Below, piece by piece: positions 56,810 through 64,000 of a DNA stretch of 64,000 nt. Source of the stretch: SpSt-501 sp037481615 (GTDB lineage Bacteria > Desulfobacterota > Desulfobacteria > Desulfobacterales > SpSt-501); assembly GCA_037481615.1 (NCBI GenBank), contig JBBFLI010000003.1; one strand, 5' to 3'. Both the position numbers and the translations under genes were made by a program. Position 1 is the stretch's first letter. The number at the start of each line of letters is the position of its first letter. Under the pieces are notes generated by a model. It was not told the origin of the DNA and made no database searches. It worked only from the letters and a program-made list of their open reading frames with translations.

Positions 56810-58957
56810 ATGAGCACGACCCGACTCGAACCGCGGCTTTCCTTCCCCTACCGGCGGCCCGCCGTCGAGCGCGGCTACACCCGCCGGAGCCTCCACGTCG
56901 ACCTCTCGCGGCCGGCGGTCACCGTCAAGCCCGTCCCGCCGGAGATGGAGCGCATCTTCATCGGCGGCAAGGGCTTCGACCTGTGGCTCCTCTGGCAGGC
57001 GGTGACGCCTCGGACCCGCTGGGACGACCCCGAAAACGAGATCTGCATCGCCTGCGGGCCGCTCGGCGGGACGCCGAGCTACCCGGGCTCGGGGAAGAGT
57101 ATCGCCGCCACGATCTCGCCGCTCACCGGGACGGTGATCGACTCGAACGTGGGCGGATACTTCGGCCCGTTTCTCAAGTTCGCGGGCTTCGACGCCCTCG
57201 AGATCCAGGGGCTCGCCGCGGAGGAGGTCGTGCTCGTCGTGGACGGGATCGCGCAGGAGGTCACCCTTTACGCGGCCGCCGGGCTCCCCGAGGACGCCTA
57301 CGCCCTGACCGCGTTTCTGACCGACCGCTTCGCGCAGGGCAGGCCGCGGGACGTCTCGGTCGTCTCGACCGGCCCGGCCGCGCGGCACACCCGCTTCGGC
57401 TGCCTCAACTTCAGCTGGTACGACCCCAAGCGCAAGCGCGCGCGCTACAAACAGGCCGGCCGCGGCGGGATCGGCACCGTGTTCGCCCACAAGAAGCTCC
57501 GCGCCGTCGTCGCCCGCAGCGACTCCTCGGTCACGATCGACACGAACGCCCCCGCCGACCGCGAGCGGCTGAAGGCGGTCTCGCGGCTGCACTCGCGGGA
57601 GATCGTCGAGCTCGACCCCAAGCAGAACGAGATGGCCGTGATCGGAACGACGCACCTGGTCACGATCATGAACGACCACGATCTGCTGCCCACGCACAAC
57701 TTCCGTTTCGGAAGCCACCGCGAGGCCGAAAACCTCGGCCAGGCCGTCTTCCGACGCCTCTTCGACCCCGGCTTCGACGGCTGCTGGATGGGCTGTACGG
57801 TCGCCTGCTCGCACGGGGTGCGGGATTTCGTGCCGCTCACCGGACCCTACCGCGGCATTCCGGTCTTCGTCGACGGCCCCGAGTACGAGACGATCGCGGG
57901 GCTGGGCTCGCTGCTCGGCATCTTCGATCCCCACACGGTGATCGAGATGAACTTCTACTGCGACGCCTACGGCCTGGACACGATTTCGGTCGGCACCGCG
58001 ACCGCCTTCGCCATGGAGTGCTTCGAGCTCGGGCTGATCCCCGCGGAGGCGACGGGCGGGCTCGAGCTGCGTTTCGGGAACCGCGCCGCCGCGCTCGAGA
58101 TCCTGCACCAGATGGCCCGCGGCGAGGGCTTCGGCCGCATCGTGGGCGAAGGGGTGCGCCGCATGAAGGCGCTCTTCGCCGAGCGCTGGGGGGCCGACCC
58201 CAAGCTGCTCGCCGACATCGGCATGGAGGCGAAGGGGCTCGAGTTCTCCGAGTACATGACCAAGGAATCGCTCGCCCAGCAGGGAGGCTACGGGCTCGCC
58301 CTGAAGGGCCCGCAGCACGACGAGGCCTGGCTCATCTTCCTCGACATGGTGCACAACTTCATGCCGACCTTCGAGCAGAAGGCCGAGGCCCTGCACTGGT
58401 TTCCGATGTTCCGCACCTGGTTCTCGCTCTGCGGGCTCTGCAAGCTGCCCTGGAACGACATCGTCCCCGAGGACAACCGCGACACCCCCGAGCCGGCCAA
58501 GGTGATGAAGCACGTCCGCTGGTACGCCGAGTACTTCAGCGCGGTCACCGGCCGCGAGTCCACCCCGGAGGATCTCATCCGCATGAGCGAGGCGGTCTAC
58601 AACTTCCAGCGGATCTTCAACCTGCGCATGGGCTTCGGCCGCCGCGAGCACGACGCCATCCCCTACCGCGCCGTCGGCCCGGTGACCGATCTCGAGTACG
58701 AGTCGCGCGCCGAGCGCTACGACCGCCAGCTCGCGGAGATCCACCCCGACCGGGACATCGCCGCCCTCTCCACGGCCGAGAAACGGGCGCTGCTGCGCGC
58801 CCACCGCGAGGCCCAGTACGCGCGGCTGCAGGACGCCGTCTACCGCCGCCGGGGCTGGACCCCGGAGGGGATCCCGACGCTCGCCACCGTGAGGCGGCTG
58901 GGGATCGACTTTCCCGAGGTGGTCGCGTTGCTCGCCGCGCACGGGGTGCGGGAATGA
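56810..58957 (+). CDS. Aldehyde:ferredoxin oxidoreductase family protein (tungsten/molybdenum)
   Basis: A 715-aa AOR-family enzyme with Gly-Gly-Lys-Gly-Phe near residue 48, the domain 1 pterin segment Ser-Asn-Val-Gly-Gly-Tyr-Phe-Gly-Pro near 105, and the cluster Cys at Cys-Trp-Met-Gly-Cys-Thr-Val-Ala-Cys near 325 and Cys-Gly-Leu-Cys-Lys near 543. The first group is spaced Cys-x3-Cys-x3-Cys, whereas the usual AOR pattern is Cys-x2-Cys-x3-Cys. It would oxidise an aldehyde or reduce an acid using a bis-pterin W or Mo. It lies 16 bases after the amine oxidase gene, whose product may be an aldehyde. Confidence 0.88.
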   Translation: MSTTRLEPRLSFPYRRPAVERGYTRRSLHVDLSRPAVTVKPVPPEMERIFIGGKGFDLWLLWQAVTPRTRWDDPENEICIACGPLGGTPSYPGSGKSIAATISPLTGTVIDSNVGGYFGPFLKFAGFDALEIQGLAAEEVVLVVDGIAQEVTLYAAAGLPEDAYALTAFLTDRFAQGRPRDVSVVSTGPAARHTRFGCLNFSWYDPKRKRARYKQAGRGGIGTVFAHKKLRAVVARSDSSVTIDTNAPADRERLKAVSRLHSREIVELDPKQNEMAVIGTTHLVTIMNDHDLLPTHNFRFGSHREAENLGQAVFRRLFDPGFDGCWMGCTVACSHGVRDFVPLTGPYRGIPVFVDGPEYETIAGLGSLLGIFDPHTVIEMNFYCDAYGLDTISVGTATAFAMECFELGLIPAEATGGLELRFGNRAAALEILHQMARGEGFGRIVGEGVRRMKALFAERWGADPKLLADIGMEAKGLEFSEYMTKESLAQQGGYGLALKGPQHDEAWLIFLDMVHNFMPTFEQKAEALHWFPMFRTWFSLCGLCKLPWNDIVPEDNRDTPEPAKVMKHVRWYAEYFSAVTGRESTPEDLIRMSEAVYNFQRIFNLRMGFGRREHDAIPYRAVGPVTDLEYESRAERYDRQLAEIHPDRDIAALSTAEKRALLRAHREAQYARLQDAVYRRRGWTPEGIPTLATVRRLGIDFPEVVALLAAHGVRE

Positions 58958-59151
58958 TCCGTGTGGGGGGAAAAGAGCACCCCTGGCGCGAGGGGCTGAC
59001 CGTGGCCGAGCTCCTCTCCGAGCTCGGCCGCGCCGAGGACACCCCCGTCGTGCGCGTGAACGACACCTACGTCTCCCGCCCGCGCTTTGCGGCCACCCCC
59101 ATCCCCGACGGCGCCGAGGTCTTCCTCGTCCCGATGATCGCCGGGGGCTGA
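58954..59151 (+). CDS. MoaD/ThiS-like sulfur carrier protein
   Basis: A 65-aa ubiquitin-fold protein ending in Met-Ile-Ala-Gly-Gly, the diglycine that receives sulfur as thiocarboxylate. Start ATG overlaps the AOR stop by four bases. MoaD-like proteins are common beside AOR genes and supply sulfur for the tungstopterin dithiolene, so it is most likely dedicated to this AOR. ThiS is an alternative but no thi genes are near. Confidence 0.85.
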   Translation: MIRVGGKEHPWREGLTVAELLSELGRAEDTPVVRVNDTYVSRPRFAATPIPDGAEVFLVPMIAGG

Positions 59152-59160
59152 GACGCGGGG

Positions 59161-59187
59161 CCCCGGCGGGGTTTGAACCCCCCGGGG
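59161..59187 (+). other. Strong hairpin after the AOR-MoaD operon, no T-run
   Basis: CCCCGG and GGGG (59161-59171, with C59167 bulged) pair with CCCC and CCGGGG (59178-59187), giving 10 bp around a TTTGAA loop 9 bases after the MoaD stop. Without a T-run it is more likely a 3' mRNA protector than an intrinsic terminator. Confidence 0.5.
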
Positions 59188-59308
59188 ATCCGTGGTATTC
59201 TGCTTCATCCGGGGCCTTGCCCGGGGAAGACGCCTTCCGGGGGGCCCGGCCTGCCGCTCAAGTCACCGTCCCGCCCGGCCGAAAATACCTTCAGCATGGG
59301 AACGAGCG

Positions 59309-59608
59309 ATGTTTCTGGCAAGCCATTTCCTGTTCGCCCTGGCCAAGGTCCTAAGCGTGGTGCTCCACGCCTACCTCTGGATCGTGATCGCCCGCGCCGT
59401 GCTCTCCTGGGTGAGCCCCGATCCCTACAACCCGATCGTGCGCTTCGTGCACAACCTGACCGAGCCCGTCCTGTGGCGCATCCGCCGGCGGCTCCCCGTC
59501 GTCTTCGGGGGGGTCGACCTCGCGCCGCTCGTCGTGGTGCTGGCGATCCTGTTTCTCGAGTACTTCGCCGTGGCGAGCCTCTACGAGCTCGCCTACGGGT
59601 TGCGATGA
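59309..59608 (+). CDS. yggT: YggT family membrane protein
   Basis: A 99-aa protein with two membrane segments (about 3-30 and 68-93) and the YggT loop Arg-Ala-Val-Leu-Ser-Trp-Val...Asn-Pro-Ile-Val-Arg-Phe. ATG 59309 follows GGGAACG; an upstream in-frame ATG at 59192 lies in non-conserved sequence. YggT is often found with ProC and DivIVA and is linked to osmotic or division functions. DivIVA follows 22 bases downstream. Confidence 0.85.
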   Translation: MFLASHFLFALAKVLSVVLHAYLWIVIARAVLSWVSPDPYNPIVRFVHNLTEPVLWRIRRRLPVVFGGVDLAPLVVVLAILFLEYFAVASLYELAYGLR

Positions 59609-59630
59609 CCGCAGGCGCGAGGAGGCCGCC

Positions 59631-60134
59631 GTGACGCTCACCCCGCTCGAGATCCAGCAGCGCCGCTTCCGGACCGTTTTCCGCGGCTACGACCCGCGGG
59701 AGGTGGAGGGGTTTCTCGAGGAGGCGGCCGCGGCGTGCGAGGCGCTGCAGCGTGAGGTGCTGCGGCTGACCGAGGAACTACGCCGCTCGCAGGAGGAGCT
59801 CGAGGAGCTCCGACGGCGCGAGGGCACGATCAAGCGCGCGCTGTTGCATTCGCAGAAGGTCCTCGACCAGATGCAGGAAAACGCGCGGCAACAGGCGGAG
59901 CTGATCGTCGCCGAGGCCCGCAGCCGGGCGGAGCAGCTCGTGCGCCAGGGACAGAAGCGGCTCTCCGAGCTCCAGGAGTCGATCGCCGATCTCCGGCGCC
60001 AGCGGGCGCGCTTCGAGTCCGAGATCGCCTTCGTGATCGACGCCCACCGGCGCCTGCTCGAGGCCGGACGCGAGGAGCAGGCGGAGCGCGACCGCGAGGA
60101 CGAGAAACTCAAACTCCTCACCCCCGGCGGCTGA
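59631..60134 (+). CDS. divIVA: DivIVA-domain cell division/polarity protein
   Basis: A 167-aa protein starting at GTG 59631 after GAGGAGG. The DivIVA N-terminal motif Thr-Pro-Leu-Glu-Ile-Gln-Gln-Arg-Arg-Phe...Gly-Tyr-Asp-Pro-Arg-Glu-Val-Glu-Gly-Phe-Leu (residues 3-31) is clear. The rest is a long coiled coil with heptad Leu, Glu, Arg and Gln. It binds curved membrane at poles or septa. The next gene is a PilT ATPase, so it might also help to place pili, which is inference. Confidence 0.92.
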   Translation: MTLTPLEIQQRRFRTVFRGYDPREVEGFLEEAAAACEALQREVLRLTEELRRSQEELEELRRREGTIKRALLHSQKVLDQMQENARQQAELIVAEARSRAEQLVRQGQKRLSELQESIADLRRQRARFESEIAFVIDAHRRLLEAGREEQAERDREDEKLKLLTPGG

Positions 60135-60156
60135 GCCGGGGGGGACAAGGCGGGCC

Positions 60157-61239
60157 ATGGCCAAGATCGACGCTTTCTTCCGGCTGATGCACGAGCAGGG
60201 CGCATCCGACCTGCACCTGATCGCCGGTCAGCCGCCGGCGCTGCGCATCCGCGGTGAAATCGAGCGCGTGAAATACAAGGTGCTCACGAGCGACGACCTG
60301 CGGGCGATGCTCTACGAGATCACCCCCGAGCACAAGATCAAGGTCTTCGAGGAAACCGGGGACGTGGACTTCGGCTACGAGATCCCGGGCCTCGCCCGCT
60401 ACCGGGCCAACTACTTCATGCAGAAAAACGGGGTGGGGGCCGTTTTCCGCGAGATCCCCAGCACGATCATGACCGCCGAGCAGCTGGGGCTGCCGCCGGT
60501 CGTCTCCAAGCTCGCGCTCCTGCCGCGGGGGCTGGTCATCGTGACCGGTCCCACGGGCAGCGGCAAGTCGACGACCCTCGCCTCGATCATCGATGTCGCC
60601 AACCGCCAGCGCAAGGACCACATCATCACCATCGAGGACCCGATCGAGTTCGTGCACCAGAGCCAGGGCTGCATCATCAACCAGCGCGAGGTCGGCATCC
60701 ACACGAAGAGCTTCTCCGCCGCATTGCGCGGGGCGCTGCGCGAGGACCCGGACATCATCCTCGTCGGCGAAATGCGCGATCTCGAGACGATCTCGCTCGC
60801 CGTCGAGGCCGCGACCACCGGGCACCTCGTCTTTTCGACGCTGCACACCTCCGGGGCGACCAAAACGGTCGACCGCGTGATCGAGGTCTTCCCCGCCCAG
60901 GAGCAGGCCCTGATCCGATCGACGCTCGCCGACGGCCTGCGGGCGGTCATCTCCCAGGTGCTCTTCAAGCGCATCGACCGCATCGGCCGCATCGTGGCGC
61001 TCGAGATCATGATCGCCACGCCGGGCGTGCGTAACCTGATCCGCGAGGGAAAGAGCCACCAGATCCCCTCGATGATCCAGACGGGGAAGAAATACGGGAT
61101 GACGCTGCTCGACGATTCGATCATGGAACTCGTGAAACGCGGGGCGATCAGCGCCGAGGAGGCCTACGCCAAGGCGAACGACAAGGCCCGGTTCCGTCCC
61201 CTGCTCAAGGGCCCGCCCGTCGATTTCACCGAGGCCTGA
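60157..61239 (+). CDS. pilT: Type IV pilus retraction ATPase PilT
   Basis: A 360-aa PilT with the N-terminal Gly-Ala-Ser-Asp-Leu-His-Leu motif, Walker A Gly-Pro-Thr-Gly-Ser-Gly-Lys-Ser-Thr near residue 132, the Asp box, Walker B Ile-Ile-Leu-Val-Gly-Glu-Met-Arg-Asp near 206, and the His box Thr-Leu-His-Thr. The C-terminal Ala-Ile-Arg-Asn-Leu-Ile-Arg-Glu signature has the form Gly-Val-Arg-Asn-Leu-Ile-Arg-Glu. It powers pilus retraction in the cytoplasm. A second paralogue follows after 43 bases. Confidence 0.94.
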   Translation: MAKIDAFFRLMHEQGASDLHLIAGQPPALRIRGEIERVKYKVLTSDDLRAMLYEITPEHKIKVFEETGDVDFGYEIPGLARYRANYFMQKNGVGAVFREIPSTIMTAEQLGLPPVVSKLALLPRGLVIVTGPTGSGKSTTLASIIDVANRQRKDHIITIEDPIEFVHQSQGCIINQREVGIHTKSFSAALRGALREDPDIILVGEMRDLETISLAVEAATTGHLVFSTLHTSGATKTVDRVIEVFPAQEQALIRSTLADGLRAVISQVLFKRIDRIGRIVALEIMIATPGVRNLIREGKSHQIPSMIQTGKKYGMTLLDDSIMELVKRGAISAEEAYAKANDKARFRPLLKGPPVDFTEA

Positions 61240-61282
61240 GGCCGGCAGAGGCCGCGAGGCGTTTCCGCCGGGAGGGGTGCCG

Positions 61283-62449
61283 ATGAGAAAGCAGGAAATC
61301 GATCACATCCTCGTCAAGATGCTCGATTCCCACCGCGAGGTCTCCGACCTCAACTTCACGGTGGGCAAACCCATGCAGGTCGAGACCGCCGGCGAGCTCG
61401 TCCCCGTGGAGATCCGCAGCCACACCCGACCGCTCACGGCCTTCCAGACCGAGACGATCGCCCTCAACCTGATCAACCAGGACCGCCGCCTGACCGAGGC
61501 GCTCCTCCGGACCGGCTCCTGCGACCTCTCCTACGCCCTCCCCGGCAAGGCCCGCTTCCGGGTGAACATCTTCTCCCAGGGAGGCCACTTTTCGATCGTC
61601 TGCCGCAAGCTCGAATCCAAGATCCCGACGATCGAGGACCGCGGCCTGCCCAAGGCCATGTACCAGATCGCCCGCGAGAAGAACGGGATCGTCTTCGTGA
61701 CCGGCGCCACGGGCTCCGGCAAGACGACCACGCTCGCCGCCATCCTGAACGACATCAACGAGCGGCGCCCGGTCCACATCGTCACCCTCGAGGACCCCGT
61801 CGAATACCAGCACCCGCACAAGAAGGCGACCTTCAACCAGCGGGAACTCGGCATGGATTTCGATTCCTACGCGAACGGCCTGCGCGCCGCCCTGCGGCAG
61901 GCGCCCAAGGTCATCCTGGTCGGGGAGATGCGCGATCGGGAAACGGTCGAGATCGGCCTGAGCGCGGCCGAGACCGGCCATCTCGTGCTGACGACCCTGC
62001 ACACGACGGATGCGGGCTCGACCGTGAACCGCATCCTCGGCATGTTCCCCAACGAGGACGAGCGCCAGATCCGCATCCGCCTGGCCGACGCCTTGCGCTG
62101 GATCGTCTGCCAGCGGCTGCTGCCCAAGGTCGGCGGCGGCCGGGTGGCGGCCTTCGAGATCCTGTGCACCAACCTGCGCGTGAAGGACGCGATCCTGAAC
62201 GGCGAGGCCGAGGGCCGCACCTTCTACGACATCATGGAGACGGGGACCGCCTTCGGCATGACGACCTTCGACCAGAACCTCATCGCGCTCTACGAGCAGG
62301 GCAGCATCACCCAGGAGACGGCGATGGCCTACGCCTCCCACCGCGGCGTGGTGGGGCGCGGCATCGACATGATCAAGAGCGCCCGCGGCGAGGCGACGAC
62401 CGACATCGGCAAGCTCGAGATCGACAAATCCTACAGCCGGATGATCTGA
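61283..62449 (+). CDS. PilT/PilU-family ATPase
   Basis: A 388-aa second PilT-like ATPase with Walker A Gly-Ala-Thr-Gly-Ser-Gly-Lys-Thr-Thr near residue 148, Walker B Ile-Leu-Val-Gly-Glu-Met-Arg-Asp near 212 and a His box Thr-Leu-His-Thr-Thr. The N-terminal domain reads Val-Ser-Asp-Leu-Asn-Phe-Thr-Val, a PilU-like variation. I use ATG 61283, best placed after GGGAGGGG; GTG 61277 is also possible. It probably assists PilT in retraction or surface sensing. Confidence 0.88.
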   Translation: MRKQEIDHILVKMLDSHREVSDLNFTVGKPMQVETAGELVPVEIRSHTRPLTAFQTETIALNLINQDRRLTEALLRTGSCDLSYALPGKARFRVNIFSQGGHFSIVCRKLESKIPTIEDRGLPKAMYQIAREKNGIVFVTGATGSGKTTTLAAILNDINERRPVHIVTLEDPVEYQHPHKKATFNQRELGMDFDSYANGLRAALRQAPKVILVGEMRDRETVEIGLSAAETGHLVLTTLHTTDAGSTVNRILGMFPNEDERQIRIRLADALRWIVCQRLLPKVGGGRVAAFEILCTNLRVKDAILNGEAEGRTFYDIMETGTAFGMTTFDQNLIALYEQGSITQETAMAYASHRGVVGRGIDMIKSARGEATTDIGKLEIDKSYSRMI

Positions 62450-62477
62450 TCGCCGGGGGGCGGCCGGGAGGGAGACG

Positions 62478-63134
62478 ATGGCTACGATTGCCTGCAGCCG
62501 CTGCAACAGCCGCTTCAAGCTGCCGGAGGGGAAACCGCTGCCGGCGGGCCCGGGGGGCGCACTTCCCTGCCCGCGCTGCGGGACCCCGATCGCGCTCGGT
62601 GCCGCACCCGCCCCGGCGGGCGGCGAATCGATCGTCTCGCTGCGCGAGATCGACCCCGGGGCCTACAACGACGCCGACCGGCCGTTCGATTTCATCGAGG
62701 AGGAGGGGAAGACCGCACTCCTCTGTGAGCAGCACCCGCTGTTGAAGAAGCCGATTCTCGAGTGCCTGCAGCAGATGGAGTACCAGATCACGGTCGCCGA
62801 CAACGCCCGCGAAGCCCTCAAGCGCATGCGCTACCACACTTACGACGTGGTGGTCGTGGACGAGGAGTTCGACACCGACGACCCCGAGACGAACGGTGTG
62901 CTCCTCTTCCTCGAACGGCTGGGCATGGCAAGCCGCCGCAACATGTACGTCGTGCTGCTCTCGAACCGCCACCGCACCATGGACAACATGACCGCGTTTC
63001 TGAAAAGCGTGAACCTCATCGTGAACGCGAAGAATATCGAGGACTTCCCGAAGATCCTGAACCGCGGCCTGACCGACCATCTCGCCTTCTACCGCATCTT
63101 CCGCGAGAAGCTGAAGGAAACCGGGCGGGCCTGA
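62478..63134 (+). CDS. Zinc-ribbon plus degenerate response-regulator receiver protein
   Basis: A 218-aa protein with an N-terminal MJ0042-like zinc ribbon (Cys-Ser-Arg-Cys near residue 6 and Cys-Pro-Arg-Cys near 34), a linker, and a receiver-like domain from about 78 to 205. The receiver keeps a possible phosphoacceptor Asp in Val-Val-Val-Asp-Glu near 131, but the usual acidic pair (here Cys-Glu-Gln) and the Lys-Pro motif are missing, so phosphorylation is doubtful. It follows the two PilT genes by 28 bases and may regulate pilus activity by protein contact. Confidence 0.72.
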   Translation: MATIACSRCNSRFKLPEGKPLPAGPGGALPCPRCGTPIALGAAPAPAGGESIVSLREIDPGAYNDADRPFDFIEEEGKTALLCEQHPLLKKPILECLQQMEYQITVADNAREALKRMRYHTYDVVVVDEEFDTDDPETNGVLLFLERLGMASRRNMYVVLLSNRHRTMDNMTAFLKSVNLIVNAKNIEDFPKILNRGLTDHLAFYRIFREKLKETGRA

Positions 63135-63177
63135 CGCACGCCGCCGTTTCGCCCTCCCCCTTCGGACCCGCAGCCGC

Positions 63178-64000
63178 TCAAGGCCTGCGGGAAGTCACCC
63201 ATCCCCGGAAGCCCTCGAGGCTGTTCTTCAGGAAATAGCGCTCCCGTTCCTGCGCCGCCGCCGGAAAGGCGGAAAAGGCGGCGAGGAGGGGATCGTGGGC
63301 GAGCAGCTCGCCTGCGATCTCTTCGATCGGCCGCCCCGCGAGACCGGCGATCCGGCGCTCCCAGTCGCGGAGTTGCAGGTGGTGGCGGGAGAGAAGCGAG
63401 ACCGCCCCACGGTAAAGCCCCGAGTGCCCGACGACCATGCGGCCGGGTCGGCGGGCGATCAGCCGCTCGAGGCTGGCGAGCGCCTGCCCGAGATCGAACA
63501 CGGGCGGGGTGGCGGGGCGCATGTAGAGGCCGCGATCCCCCAGGTCGTAGAGTACGCCGCAGGCCTCGCCTGCAAAGAGGAGGTCCCCCACGGCGAAGCT
63601 CACGTGGTGGGGGGCGTGGCCGGGGGTGAGAAGCGGCGTGATCCCTTCCACCGCGAGGCGGTCCGCGGCGAGCAGCCGTTCGGCGGGCACGGCCTCGACC
63701 GGCCCGTAGGCGTCGGCCAGGGACCCCAGGACCTTGCGCGAGCCTTCCCACAGGCGGGTGGGATCCGCGAGGTGGGCCACGGCCTTGGGGTGGCAGACGA
63801 CCTGCGCCTCGGGGAAGCGGCGGGCGATCCGGCCGACGCCCCCGGCGTGATCGAGATGGATGTGGGTGAGGAGGAGAAAATCGATCCGCCCGACGCCGTG
63901 CGCGGCCAGCGCGGCCGAGAGCTGCTCGGTGGTCGAAGCCGGCCCGGGGTCGACCAGGCAGACGGGGGGGCCGATGAGGAGCCAGGCGCTGATGAAATCC
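63178..64000 (-). CDS. MBL-fold metallo-hydrolase, N-terminus beyond the window
   Basis: A minus-strand gene entering from the right edge; at least 273 residues are visible. Thr-His-Ile-His-Leu-Asp-His-Ala-Gly-Gly (the first zinc motif), Thr-Pro-Gly-His-Ala-Pro-His-His and Val-Val-Gly-His-Ser-Gly-Leu are in order, giving a complete binuclear metal site. The C-terminal helical extension (Trp-Glu-Arg-Arg-Ile) resembles glyoxalase II-like or quorum-quenching-type hydrolases. The open frame beginning at GTG 63780 is only an internal start; the motif upstream shows the gene is longer. It is convergent with the receiver gene. Confidence 0.85.
   Translation of the reverse strand, partial: DFISAWLLIGPPVCLVDPGPASTTEQLSAALAAHGVGRIDFLLLTHIHLDHAGGVGRIARRFPEAQVVCHPKAVAHLADPTRLWEGSRKVLGSLADAYGPVEAVPAERLLAADRLAVEGITPLLTPGHAPHHVSFAVGDLLFAGEACGVLYDLGDRGLYMRPATPPVFDLGQALASLERLIARRPGRMVVGHSGLYRGAVSLLSRHHLQLRDWERRIAGLAGRPIEEIAGELLAHDPLLAAFSAFPAAAQERERYFLKNSLEGFRGWVTSRRP

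Noticed and set aside
59161..59187. Intrinsic terminator after the MoaD gene
   Set aside because: The stem is strong but no T-run follows, so it is listed only as a hairpin.
1..64000. tRNA, rRNA, prophage or intact insertion sequence
   Set aside because: No cloverleaf, rRNA-like stretch, integrase or transposase was recognised on reading, although small RNAs cannot be excluded without a covariance search.

Overview
The window is a GC-rich, gene-dense chromosomal segment from what looks like a strictly anaerobic, respiratory bacterium, most likely a Desulfobacterota (deltaproteobacterial) relative. The evidence is a class III ribonucleotide reductase (NrdDG), an aldehyde:ferredoxin oxidoreductase with its own MoaD-like protein, an 11-haem cytochrome, HdrD-type iron-sulfur proteins, rubredoxin, three TRAP transporters, SulP, tandem PilT ATPases, and a probable selenocysteine-containing OsmC. 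This taxonomic call is an inference from gene content. I saw no rRNA, tRNA, CRISPR array or intact transposase.

Layout. 1-6631: end of a GlcD-like FAD oxidase, its CCG-domain Fe-S partner, a creatininase-family protein, TRAP transporter 1 and a KAS III-like enzyme. 6722-23060: one long plus-strand locus opened by a GntR regulator with a perfect palindrome upstream. It holds a zinc alcohol dehydrogenase, TRAP transporter 2, an SDR, a PPC-domain protein, a complete 2-oxoacid/acetoin dehydrogenase-type complex (E1 alpha, E1 beta, E2, E3), a fused 11-haem cytochrome/HdrE-like membrane protein, a GcvH-like lipoyl carrier, an HdrD-like protein, lipoate-protein ligase and a DUF554 protein. 23090-26904: small redox and stress genes (HxlR regulator, thioredoxin-like protein, rubredoxin, cupin, OsmC selenoprotein, DUF169, NosL-like). 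27013-31099: SulP divergent from a DauR-like regulator, RidA and D-cysteine desulfhydrase. 31100-36297: a visibly AT-richer island with TRAP transporter 3, an unrecognised 434-aa protein and decayed sequence. 36298-40375: dicarboxylate/amino-acid symporter, ClC channel and QueG-like protein. 40376-51730: housekeeping and anaerobic metabolism (acyl-CoA ligase, HD protein, NrdGD, ChaN-like, thioredoxin, radical SAM, OadGB, gamma-carbonic anhydrase). 51744-64000: ProC, a GntR-controlled amine/amino-acid oxidase-AOR-MoaD operon, then YggT, DivIVA, two PilT ATPases, a degenerate receiver protein and a partial MBL hydrolase.

The most interesting system is 13058-22255. E1-E2-E3 enzymes are followed, with overlapping or near-overlapping frames, by a lipoyl carrier, an HdrD-like Fe-S protein and an HdrE-like membrane cytochrome fused to eleven c-type haems, and then by a lipoate ligase. 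I infer that electrons from a lipoyl dithiol may be sent through an HdrDE-like module to quinone or to extracytoplasmic cytochromes. The second highlight is the OsmC gene, whose peroxidatic cysteine codon is TGA followed by a plausible bacterial SECIS hairpin. Other points are four copies of an inverted GGGACGTCCATT repeat forming two REPIN-like elements, hairpins between dctP and dctQ in all three TRAP operons, and two GntR promoters with overlapping or adjacent palindromic operators.
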